Shown piece by piece: positions 42,669 to 50,241 of a stretch of DNA of 64,000 bases. How positions within the stretch are numbered: the first letter of the stretch is position 1; every line of letters starts with the position of its first letter. The position numbers and the translations under genes were made by a program. Location: assembly GCF_001005825.1 (NCBI RefSeq), contig NZ_LBHV01000011.1, forward strand, positions 62,001 through 126,000, written 5' to 3'. The notes below the pieces were generated by a model that saw only the letters and a list, made by a program, of their open reading frames with translations, was not told where the DNA came from and made no database searches. The stretch is from Rhizobium sp. LC145. GTDB lineage: Bacteria > Pseudomonadota > Alphaproteobacteria > Rhizobiales > Rhizobiaceae.

Positions 42669-44201
42669 CTAGAGCGGAATCGTGTCGTGTTTTTTCCAAT
42701 GCGTCGTCACCTGCTTGTTGCGCAGCGAGGCGAAGGCGCGGGCGATACGGCGTCGGGAAGAATGCGGCATGATGACTTCGTCGATGAAGCCGCGTTCGGC
42801 CGCCACGAAGGGGTTGGCGAAACGCTCCTCATATTCCTTCGTCCGCGCTGCGATTTTTTCCGGATCGGAGAGTTCCGAGCGGTAGAGGATCTCGGTCGCG
42901 CCCTTGGCGCCCATCACGGCGATCTCGGCCGTCGGCCAGGCGTAATTTATGTCCGCGCCGATATGCTTCGAGGCCATGACGTCATAGGCGCCGCCATAGG
43001 CTTTCCGCGTGATCAGGGTCACCATCGGCACGGTCGCCTCCGAATAGGCGAAGAGCAGCTTGGCGCCGTGCTTGATGACGCCGCCATATTCCTGCGCCAC
43101 GCCCGGCAGGAAGCCCGGCACGTCGACCAGCGTGAGGATGGGGATCGAGAAGGCGTCGCAGAACCGCACGAAACGGGCAGCTTTGCGTGAACTGTCGATA
43201 TCCAGGCAGCCGGCGAGCACCATCGGCTGGTTGGCGACGACGCCAACCGTCTGGCCCTCGATACGAATGAAGCCGGTGATGATGTTTTTGGCGAAGGCTT
43301 CCTGGATCTCGAAAAAATCGCCCTCGTCGGCAATCGCATGGACAAGCTCCTTCATGTCGTAGGGCTTGGCTGCACTGTCGGGGATCAGGCTGTCGAGGCG
43401 GTTTTCGAGGCGGGCCGGGTCGTCGTGGAAGGGACGGACTGGCGGCTTCTCGCGGTTGTTCAAGGGCAGGAAATCGAAAAGCCGGCGCACCGCTTCCAGC
43501 GTCTCGATGTCGTTTTCGAAGGCCGCATCGGCAACGGAGGATTTTTGCGTGTGGGTGCGGGCGCCGCCGAGTTCCTCGGCCGTGACGATCTCGTTGGTGA
43601 CGGTCTTCACCACGTCCGGACCTGTGACGAACATGTAGGATGAATCGCGCACCATGAAGATGAAATCGGTCATGGCCGGCGAGTAGACCGCGCCGCCGGC
43701 GCAGGGTCCCATGATGACGGAAATCTGGGGGATGACGCCGGAGGCCTCGGCATTGCGGCGGAACACTTCCGCGTAACCGGCAAGCGAGGCCACACCTTCC
43801 TGGATGCGCGCCCCCCCGGAATCATTGAGCCCAATCACCGGCGCGCCGACGCGCACCGCCATATCCATGATCTTGCAGATCTTCTGGGCATGGGTCTCGG
43901 AAAGCGAACCGCCGAGCACGGTGAAATCCTGGGAAAAGACGTAAGTTTGGCGGCCGTTGATCGTGCCCCAGCCGGTGACGACGCCATCGCCCGCGACCTT
44001 CTGGCTCGCCATGCCGAAATCGACCGCACGATGGGTGACATACATGTCGAACTCCTCGAAGGAGCCCTCGTCAAGCAGGACCTCGATGCGCTCGCGCGCC
44101 GTCAACTTGCCCTTGGCGTGCTGCGCGGCGATGCGCTTTTCGCCGCCGCCGAGGCTTGCTTCAGCCCGCCGCTTCTCGACCTCACCCAGAACTGCGCGCA
44201 T
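42669..44201 (-). CDS. pccB: Propionyl-CoA carboxylase beta (carboxyltransferase) subunit
   Basis: 510 residues with the two crotonase-like halves of acyl-CoA carboxyltransferases. Recognisable blocks are GKLTARERIEVLLDEGSFEEFDMYV, IGLNDSGGARIQEGV, GPCAGGAVYSPAMTDF, VDVPGFLPGVAQEYGGVIKHGAKLLFAYSEATVP and RKAYGGAYDVM with the second oxyanion loop. GAGGAGGAACA precedes the ATG. It is first in the pccB-small gene-pccA operon. Confidence 0.94.
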   Translation of the reverse strand: MRAVLGEVEKRRAEASLGGGEKRIAAQHAKGKLTARERIEVLLDEGSFEEFDMYVTHRAVDFGMASQKVAGDGVVTGWGTINGRQTYVFSQDFTVLGGSLSETHAQKICKIMDMAVRVGAPVIGLNDSGGARIQEGVASLAGYAEVFRRNAEASGVIPQISVIMGPCAGGAVYSPAMTDFIFMVRDSSYMFVTGPDVVKTVTNEIVTAEELGGARTHTQKSSVADAAFENDIETLEAVRRLFDFLPLNNREKPPVRPFHDDPARLENRLDSLIPDSAAKPYDMKELVHAIADEGDFFEIQEAFAKNIITGFIRIEGQTVGVVANQPMVLAGCLDIDSSRKAARFVRFCDAFSIPILTLVDVPGFLPGVAQEYGGVIKHGAKLLFAYSEATVPMVTLITRKAYGGAYDVMASKHIGADINYAWPTAEIAVMGAKGATEILYRSELSDPEKIAARTKEYEERFANPFVAAERGFIDEVIMPHSSRRRIARAFASLRNKQVTTHWKKHDTIPL

Positions 44202-44352
44202 TGTTCCTCCTCAACATTCCACGACGTTTCTTAGCGTTTCATCCTGGCGGAGAAAATCGCTGAACGAGCATATTCGCGAAAGTATAAGAACTCAGTTCAA
44301 AAATCGCCCAATTGCAAGCCGCGCGGCCTTGAATGGCAAGGATCGCTGCGGA

Positions 44353-45477
44353 TCAAATCACGCCCCAAGCCCGAAACCTCCCCCTCCCCGTCAGTTCCCT
44401 GAGGTTCAGCGCGCTGGCGATTTTGAGTGCACCCTGCGGCGTTACGCCAAGCGCTTCGGCGATCATTCCGGCCGATACCATTGGCTTCGAAAGGACGAGA
44501 TCGACCAGTTGCGGAAGCTTCGACGAGGCACGGCGTCCTGCGAGCCGGCGCTGCATCTGCTGGCGGGCCAGAAGCAACCGATCATGCTCCTTCAACCCGG
44601 CCTCCGCGCCGGCGGCGATTCCATCGAGAAAGGCGAGTAACCGGTCGTTGCGATCGCGGCTGGCGCGGCGTTCGCGCGGGATGGCTTTCAGTCCGAGGTT
44701 GACGGTTGCCAGATGCACCAGGGTGATGCCGGTCTCGCGAAGCAGGGCTGCGGCAAGCAGCCGGCCAAGCCATGGCGCGTGCTGCAGGACCTGCAACTGG
44801 TTCCACGCATCGAGCAGAAGCACGGCGCGCAGCATCGGTGGCAGCCCTTCTATTTCAAAAAGCACGGCGCGCCATTCCTCGATGCGCGAATCCTCGTCCC
44901 AGTCCGGTTCGTAGACGAGCGGATCGCGCTCCCGTGGGGGCGATGGCGCCGGCGGGGCTGCGGCCAGGGAAAGCAGGGCCTCGCTTCGGGCAAGCACTGC
45001 ATCGATCTCCGCAAACTCCCTGGCAAGCGGATCGTCGGCATCGTCCTCATCTTCTTTCTCAGTCCCCTCCCCGTCCGCGATCGGCTGCGAGACCTCTTCG
45101 ACCGCTGCCAACGACGCACCCGACCCGATATCCATGCGGCCGCGCAGATGCCGCAGACCCTCAATGCTGAGCGCCCAGTTGGGTGGATGAGCCAGAATGC
45201 GTCGGCGGGTGCGGAGCACATCATGGGCGATGGTCAGCTCATGCGTCGGTGCGCGGATGCCCATGCCGGCATCATGGAGGACGACATCCTCCAGATGCAC
45301 GAGTTCTCCATCGATCCACATTGAGGCACAGGCATCAGCGAAGTCGGCGCGGCTGATGCAGCCCTCGCGCAAGTCGGTTCGGCTCAGGCGCTCGTCGAGC
45401 CGCGCAAGCGCGGCCGTCGTGGCCGCCACCGGTGAAATCAGGCTGTGCAGGGGCAATTTCGCAAGATCGTAACGCAT
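44353..45477 (-). CDS. DUF1612/HTH protein (RHE_PE00001 type)
   Basis: 374 residues of a family found on rhizobial plasmids. The N-terminal part (AATTAALARLDERLSRTDLREGCISRADFADACASMWIDGELVHLEDVVLHD) and the C-terminal HTH (LPQLVDLVLSKPMVSAGMIAEALGVTPQGALKIASALNLRELTGRGRFRAWG) are characteristic; an acidic linker (GEGTEKEDEDDADD) sits between. It resembles Fic/filamentation-related DNA-binding proteins. No ribosome site is visible, and the start codon lies in the left arm of a TAACGCA/TGCGTTA repeat. Its role beside repABC is unknown. Confidence 0.78.
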   Translation of the reverse strand: MRYDLAKLPLHSLISPVAATTAALARLDERLSRTDLREGCISRADFADACASMWIDGELVHLEDVVLHDAGMGIRAPTHELTIAHDVLRTRRRILAHPPNWALSIEGLRHLRGRMDIGSGASLAAVEEVSQPIADGEGTEKEDEDDADDPLAREFAEIDAVLARSEALLSLAAAPPAPSPPRERDPLVYEPDWDEDSRIEEWRAVLFEIEGLPPMLRAVLLLDAWNQLQVLQHAPWLGRLLAAALLRETGITLVHLATVNLGLKAIPRERRASRDRNDRLLAFLDGIAAGAEAGLKEHDRLLLARQQMQRRLAGRRASSKLPQLVDLVLSKPMVSAGMIAEALGVTPQGALKIASALNLRELTGRGRFRAWGVI

Positions 45478-45504
45478 TGATGTTGTTGTAGCTGATTTGC
45501 GTTA
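45470..45504. repeat. Inverted repeat around the DUF1612 gene start
   Basis: TAACGCA (45470-45476) and TGCGTTA (45498-45504) are perfect 7-base inverted repeats; the left arm includes part of the start codon at 45477. This may be an autoregulatory operator or a translation-limiting hairpin. Confidence 0.4.
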
Positions 45505-45858
45505 TGAAAGCGAGTGAGCGGTTTGGTTTCATCACCGCCCATTAATCATGCCGTAGCTTGCATCGAAGAAAATTGGAGTGCCTGCCACTCGTCGCCGGTG
45601 CCGAAGCTTCTTGGCGAGCTAAGCGCACCTTTCGCTGTCAGGTGCGAATCTGCATGGCAGGATTATAGACCAAGCACATCGTTTTCGCCATACCCCTACA
45701 CGGCAGCCCCTCCCCTCTCCCCATTTCAGTTGAGCGGAAACTGGTCCGCGAACCGCCTACACCTCCCATGAGGTTCCGCACGCACGACCAAGGTCGGGCA
45801 ACTGCTGCCGCTGATCATGAAAGTTATAGGATCAGCAGTTTGCCGGTTCGGCGCGCGG
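45478..45858. other. Intergenic stretch, no gene seen
   Basis: 381 bases between the DUF1612 gene and the DHFR-like gene. Apart from the right arm of the start-site repeat at 45498-45504, nothing stands out; short open frames look random. Confidence 0.4.
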
Positions 45859-46389
45859 TTAAGCGGGAACGTATGTCAATCTGATCACGCTCTCGCCAAA
45901 TCGGTCGCTCGCCACGAGGCGCAGCGGCGGTTGCGGGCCGGCGAAGAACGGCTTGCCGCAACCAAGCACGACGGGATGGAGGTACAACCGATATTCATCG
46001 ACAAGACCAAGGTCCGTCAGGCTTCGTGCCAGCTCAGGTCCGGAAACTTCAATCACGCCATCCAATCGAGCCTTGAGACCGCCTATCACCACCTCGATGT
46101 CATCAGCGACCAGAGTGGCATTCGGCCCGACGGACTTCAGCGAGCGCGACACGACCCATTTCGGTTGGCTGCGCCAGGCTGCAGCATAGTCGCGCTCCTC
46201 CTCGCCCCACGCCGCATGATCTTCGTCCCAATACCGCATCACCTCGTACATGCGGCGGCCGTACACGCTGCCGGCCAAACCGCGCACGTCGTCGATAAAA
46301 TGACGGAAGAGCGCGGGCTCGGGCGTAAACGCCGTGTGGTCGACATATCCATCCAGGGATTGGTTCAAAGCGAACACGAGCTTCGCCAT
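45859..46389 (-). CDS. Dihydrofolate-reductase-family (RibD C-terminal-like) protein
   Basis: 176 residues from ATG 46389, with GGAGGAG 10 bases upstream. The RibD_C/DHFR fold is recognised from MAKLVFALNQSLDGYVDH, GSVYGRRMYEVMRYWDED, KWVVSRSL, DIEVVIGGLKARLDGVIEVSGPELARSLTDLGLVDEYRLYLHPVVLGCGKPFF. The GGPxLA-type NADPH segment appears as SGPELARSL. These stand-alone proteins (YyaP/YwjB-like) are of unsettled function. A single-copy accessory gene next to the decayed transposase. Confidence 0.85.
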   Translation of the reverse strand: MAKLVFALNQSLDGYVDHTAFTPEPALFRHFIDDVRGLAGSVYGRRMYEVMRYWDEDHAAWGEEERDYAAAWRSQPKWVVSRSLKSVGPNATLVADDIEVVIGGLKARLDGVIEVSGPELARSLTDLGLVDEYRLYLHPVVLGCGKPFFAGPQPPLRLVASDRFGESVIRLTYVPA

Positions 46390-46770
46390 GCTGCAGGATC
46401 TCCTCCCCACATGCCTCAAAAGGTATGAATCCATGCTACGCCGAAATAAAGCCGGTCACAACCAGGCCGTCCTCTCGCTCGCCAGGCCAACCCCACTCCC
46501 GGTCGTCCCAACGAAAGGTTATGGCATAATGCCAACCTGCGGCAAGTGTTCGTGAAGCATGGCCGGCTGCTCCACGCGGGGGCAATACAACGCGCCGAGC
46601 AGCAGTGGGAGTTGCCACCTGGCAACTCCCAGCTATGTCACCTGAGACCTTGCTCCGAAGAAGGCCAAGCAAAATGGAATACCCGAGATCGATGACCGGG
46701 TTACGGCTCGCAGGCAATCGACCCAGGAGCCACGTCCGTCGTTGGGCCGGCGCTAGGCTCTGCACTCATA
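46390..46770. other. Intergenic stretch with first parS-like site and transposase debris
   Basis: 381 bases without an intact gene. It includes the palindrome at 46607-46630 and, from about 46650, sequence leading into the degenerate IS5-family transposase whose N-terminal codons are no longer recognisable. Confidence 0.45.
46607..46630. promoter_or_regulatory. parS-like partition site 1
   Basis: GGGAGTTGCCA-CC-TGGCAACTCCC is a 24-base near-perfect palindrome with the core GTTGCCA..TGGCAAC seen twice more near repAB. RepB (ParB) of repABC plasmids binds GTTNNNNNNNNNNAAC-type palindromes of this kind. This copy is the longest of the three and lies 1.2 kb before repA. Confidence 0.7.
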
Positions 46771-47417
46771 AATGGAATCTTCTACATCCTGCGCACCGGC
46801 TCGCCCTCGCGGGACCTGCCCGAGCGCTATGGCCCCTATACGATCGCTTATAACGGCTACAACCGATGGGCCAAGGCGGGCGTATGGCTACGTGTGTTCG
46901 AGGCTCTGGCATCCGCTTCACCACAGTCGATGCAGTTGATCGACAGCTCCATCATCCGCGCCCACCAGCATGCCGCCGGTGGTAAAAAAGGGGCCCGTAT
47001 CACGCCATCGGCCGTTCTCGTGGAGGACTGACCAGCAAGATCCACGTCGTCGTCGACGAGAACAGACTCCCGGTCCGTGTCGCGCTGACGTCAGGGCAGG
47101 CGTCCGATAAGGCTGCGGCGCCCGGACTGCTCGAAGGGCTACCCGCCTCCACCGTCGTCGCCGACCGCGGCTATGACTGGCAGCATCTGATCGACCTGGT
47201 CGGCCAGCGCGGCGGACAGGCTCATATTCCCACCCAACGCGACCGCAAGGTTCAGCGATCGGTCGATCCCGAAATCTACCGGCAGCGCAACCTCGTCGAG
47301 CGCTTCTTCTGCAAGCTCAAACACTTCCACAGGGTCGCAACCCGCTATGACAAGCTGGCCAGAAACTTCCTCGCAGCCGCCCGACTATGGATGCGGGTTT
47401 ATGAGACCACTACCTAG
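46771..47417 (+). pseudogene. IS5-family transposase remnant (IS427-like)
   Basis: Two overlapping frames give IS5-type transposase. The first runs NGIFYILRTGSPSRDLPERYGPY to LQLIDSSIIRAHQHAAGGKKG and stops near 47030. The second, in the -1 frame, runs AIGRSRGGLTSKIHVVVDEN, VVADRGYDWQHLIDLV, RNLVERFFCKLKHFHRVATRYDK and stops at 47417. The junction TAAAAAAGGGG is an A6G slip site of the kind used by IS427-group elements for programmed frameshifting. The N-terminal 40-50 residues are not recognisable and no terminal repeats were found, so the copy is probably dead. Its insertion lies between two parS-like sites. Confidence 0.75.
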
Positions 47418-47472
47418 CTCTGTTCAGGCAGCATCGTTCACGCGCCCTTCCGATGAGAAGGCGCTCCGCCGA

Positions 47473-47490
47473 AGTTGCCAGATGGCAACT
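47473..47490. promoter_or_regulatory. parS-like partition site 2
   Basis: AGTTGCCA-GA-TGGCAACT is an 18-base palindrome with the same 16-base core as the sites at 46607 and 49077. It lies about 330 bases upstream of repA. Confidence 0.7.
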
Positions 47491-47699
47491 CCGGCCTTGT
47501 TAACTGAATTGCCTCCTGACGACTCGCGACAGGAAGGAGACGGCGTCCGCATCACATGTCCGGTCGTGCCGATTCTGCCTCCTGGGAGAAAAATGCGGGG
47601 GGCAAGCGTCGCGACAATAGCTATTCGTCGCCGTGCATGAGAGGGCAGGGCCGCGGATGACGTTGGCTGTTTCGAACGGGCAGGGCAGTCTAAACGTAC

Positions 47700-47728
47700 T
47701 TGAAGATCACCTTCGGCATGGTTAATCT
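47700..47728 (+). promoter_or_regulatory. Candidate repABC promoter
   Basis: TTGAAG (47700-47705) and TAATCT (47723-47728) are separated by 17 bases, giving a good sigma-70-type promoter. The expected transcript would start near 47735 with a leader of about 80 bases before repA. Predicted from sequence only. Confidence 0.5.
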
Positions 47729-47817
47729 TTCATTAACCCTAATTCCCTTGCTAAGAATCGCGACTCGCGGCATCTTCCCTACGAAATATTCATCCATTAC
47801 GGAGAATTATCGTAGTT

Positions 47818-49032
47818 ATGGCGAAGGCTCGTAGTCAGTTCTCCCCCACACTTACACCAAAGCGCCCGATGACCGAGGTCATCGCCGCCGACGGCGCCGC
47901 ACTGTCTCAGGAATTGCAGGCAATGCGCCAGGCGCTCTTTCCGCCGGTATCACAAAAGACCCTGCGGTCCTTCTCCTCTGTAGAATCGGCGAAGCTGATT
48001 GGCATCGCCGATGCCTATCTTCGGCAACTCTCGCTGAACGGCAAGGGACCGCAGCCGGCCATCAGCCCCGGAGGAAGGCGCTCCTACACGCTCGACCAGA
48101 TCAACGAGATCCGCGCCGTCCTGGATGAGAATTCCAAGGGCAAACGCTATGTCCCGCACCGGCGTGGCGACGAGCACTGCCAGGTCATGGCCGTGCTCAA
48201 CTTCAAGGGTGGCAGCGGCAAGACCACGACCGCCGCGCATCTGGCGCAATATCTCGCCCTTCAAGGTCACCGCGTGCTTGCCGTCGATCTCGATCCGCAG
48301 GCTTCGCTCACCGCGCTGCACGGCTACCAGCCCGAATACGATATCGGCTCCAACGAGACCATGTACGCCGCCATACGCTATGACGAGCAGCGCCGTCCGT
48401 TGAGCGACGTGGTGCGCAAGACCTATATTCCCGGCCTCGATCTCGTTCCCGGCAATCTCGAACTCATGGAATTTGAGCACGACACGCCCCGCGCGCTTGC
48501 CGAGCGTTCGGCCGAACCCTTCTTCGGCCGCGTGGCTTCAGCACTGGGCACCGTCTCAGACAATTACGACGTGATGGTCCTCGATTGCCCGCCGCAGCTC
48601 GGTTTCCTGACGCTCGGCGCGCTTTGCGCCTCGACCGGGCTCCTGATCACCGCCCACCCGCAAATGCTGGACGTCATGTCGATGTGCCAGTTCCTGCTGA
48701 TGACATCCGACCTGCTGAGCGTCGTCCAGGATTCCGGCGGCGACCTCGACTATGATTTCATCCGCTATGTGGTGACGCGCTACGAGCCTTCCGACGGCCC
48801 GCAAACGCAGGTGGTTGGCTTCATGCGGTCATTGTTCCGCGAGCGCGTTCTGACGAACCATATGCTGAAATCCACCGCGATTTCGGATGCCGGGCTTTCC
48901 AAGCAGACGCTTTACGAGGTCGGGCGCGAGAACTTTTCCAAGAACACCTATGACCGCGCGATGGAATCGCTCGACGCGGTCAATGGCGAAATCGAAAGCC
49001 TCATCAGGCAGGCCTGGGGGAGGGCGGCATGA
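47818..49032 (+). CDS. repA: Plasmid partitioning ATPase RepA
   Basis: 404-residue ParA-type ATPase. The N-terminal 115 residues hold a helix-turn-helix region (SSVESAKLIGIADAYLRQLSLNGKG, GGRRSYTLDQINEIRAVLDE). The deviant Walker A FKGGSGKTTTAAHLAQYLA lies at 129-147, followed by VLAVDLDPQASLT and VMVLDCPPQLGFLTL (Walker B region). RepA segregates the replicon with RepB and represses the operon. It is first in repABC, and repB starts inside its stop region (ATGA, 49029-49032). Confidence 0.95.
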   Translation: MAKARSQFSPTLTPKRPMTEVIAADGAALSQELQAMRQALFPPVSQKTLRSFSSVESAKLIGIADAYLRQLSLNGKGPQPAISPGGRRSYTLDQINEIRAVLDENSKGKRYVPHRRGDEHCQVMAVLNFKGGSGKTTTAAHLAQYLALQGHRVLAVDLDPQASLTALHGYQPEYDIGSNETMYAAIRYDEQRRPLSDVVRKTYIPGLDLVPGNLELMEFEHDTPRALAERSAEPFFGRVASALGTVSDNYDVMVLDCPPQLGFLTLGALCASTGLLITAHPQMLDVMSMCQFLLMTSDLLSVVQDSGGDLDYDFIRYVVTRYEPSDGPQTQVVGFMRSLFRERVLTNHMLKSTAISDAGLSKQTLYEVGRENFSKNTYDRAMESLDAVNGEIESLIRQAWGRAA

Positions 49033-50045
49033 GCCGGAAAGACACTCTGAAAGCAATGCTATCCCGGCGGGAGCAGGAGTTGCCAGATGGCAACTCGAAT
49101 GATGCAGCACCCCCGACGGAAGCGCCGGAAAAGTCGCTGCAACACATACGCTCCGGCGCGGTCGGAGCCATGAGCCGTTCTCTCGGCCATATCGCCAGCG
49201 CGGCCGATCAGGCGAGGGCATTGATCGCCTCGGGTTCGGCGGTGGTGGAAATACCGACCGAAAAGATCGAGGGCTCCTTCGTTTCCGACCGTCTGCCTGA
49301 CGAAGGCGAAGACTATCAGCGGCTGGTCGAAGCCATCCGCGAATCCGGGCAGAAGAGCCCCATCCTGGTCAGGCCTCACCCTTCAAAGCCGGACAGATAT
49401 CAGATCGCCTTCGGTCACCGCCGCGTGCGGGTGCTCGCCTCGCTCGCTCGTCCCGTCAAGGCCGTCGTCCAGAATCTGACAGATGAAGAGCTCGTCGTCA
49501 TCCAGGGCCAGGAAAACGCCGCCCGTTCGGATCTCAGCTATATCGAGCGCGGACTTTTTGCGCTCGCTCTCGAAGAGCGCGGTTTCGACCGGCGCGTCAT
49601 CATGTCCTCGCTGGGAATCGAGAAAACCCAGCTTTCAAAGCTGATGAGCGTCGCGCATTCGCTGCCGCGCACATTGATCGAAGCGATCGGCCCGGCGCCG
49701 AAGGCAGGCCGTCCCAGATGGATGGCGCTCGCCGAGCGTCATGCCGAAGGAAAGAACGAGGCGGCGCTCAAGGAACTCCTGCAAAGCACCCGGTTCAGGG
49801 ATGCTGATTCCGACAGCCGCTTCAGTCAGGTCATGGCTCTGCTCTCCGTTAGAGGCGCAAAGCCGAAACCCGAGACGATCAAGAGCGAGGCGGGAGCAAA
49901 GCTCGCATCCGTCGAGCGGAGCGGAACCAAGGTCAATCTGGTTTTTGATGATCGGGCCGCACCTGCTTTTGCCGATTTCGTCGCCTCGCAGCTCGAGCAA
50001 CTGCATCGCGATTATCTTCAGAGCCGATCGGTCCTCCGGGACTGA
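49029..50045 (+). CDS. repB: Plasmid partitioning protein RepB
   Basis: 338-residue ParB-type protein that binds parS. The ParB/Srx-like domain has IRESGQKSPILVRPHPSKPDRYQIAFGHRRVRVLASLARPVKAVV and the box II ENAARSDLSYIERGLFALALEERGFDRRVIMSSLGIEKTQLSKLMSVA with the HTH. The C-terminus ends in the dimerisation part (ADFVASQLEQLHRDYLQSR). A parS-like site lies inside its 5' coding end (49077-49096), so RepB may bind its own gene. It is followed by the repB-repC gap that encodes the antisense RNA. Confidence 0.95.
   Translation: MSRKDTLKAMLSRREQELPDGNSNDAAPPTEAPEKSLQHIRSGAVGAMSRSLGHIASAADQARALIASGSAVVEIPTEKIEGSFVSDRLPDEGEDYQRLVEAIRESGQKSPILVRPHPSKPDRYQIAFGHRRVRVLASLARPVKAVVQNLTDEELVVIQGQENAARSDLSYIERGLFALALEERGFDRRVIMSSLGIEKTQLSKLMSVAHSLPRTLIEAIGPAPKAGRPRWMALAERHAEGKNEAALKELLQSTRFRDADSDSRFSQVMALLSVRGAKPKPETIKSEAGAKLASVERSGTKVNLVFDDRAAPAFADFVASQLEQLHRDYLQSRSVLRD
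49077..49096. promoter_or_regulatory. parS-like partition site 3, inside repB
   Basis: GAGTTGCCA-GA-TGGCAACTC is a perfect 20-base palindrome (apart from its two centre bases) at codons 17-23 of repB, identical in core to site 2. parS sites inside or around repAB are common in repABC plasmids. Confidence 0.72.
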
Positions 50046-50089
50046 GTCATCGCTGTTAGACGAGTTCAACCCGCAAAGGAGCAACCCGC

Positions 50090-50147
50090 AAAAGAAAAAG
50101 GCCCCCAAGCGACCGAAGTCGTGGAAGCCTTCCTCTGATTTCTAGCA
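50090..50147 (-). ncRNA. Counter-transcribed RNA of repABC (ctRNA/incA)
   Basis: The repB-repC gap carries, on the minus strand, a promoter pair (50154-50182), then about 58 bases ending in a GC stem (AGGCTTCC...GGGGGCCT) followed by TTTTTCTTTT at about 50099-50090. repABC plasmids encode here a roughly 55-60-base antisense RNA that limits repC expression and gives incompatibility. Ends are estimated from the promoter and terminator. Confidence 0.7.
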
Positions 50148-50153
50148 AGATCG

Positions 50154-50182
50154 AGAATCGCATTTCCACGAATCACAGTCAA
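50154..50182 (-). promoter_or_regulatory. Promoter of the ctRNA
   Basis: On the minus strand TTGACT (50182-50177) and GATTCT (50159-50154) are 17 bases apart. This strong -35 box suits the high constitutive expression of repABC antisense RNAs. Confidence 0.6.
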
Positions 50183-50241
50183 GAGTCTTTGGCACCGTTT
50201 TGGTGAGCGGATTTCTTTTGCCTATGCGTAGGTGAAGGAAA

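Larger units (their letters stand above)
47418..47817. other. repABC upstream region with second parS-like site and promoter
   Basis: 400 bases between the transposase remnant and repA. It contains the parS-like palindrome at 47473-47490 and a promoter-like pair at 47700-47728. No gene is recognised. Confidence 0.5.

Noticed and set aside
46436..46765. Minus-strand open frame of about 109 codons beside the transposase remnant
   Set aside because: It crosses the parS-like palindrome and transposase debris and has no family resemblance or ribosome site.
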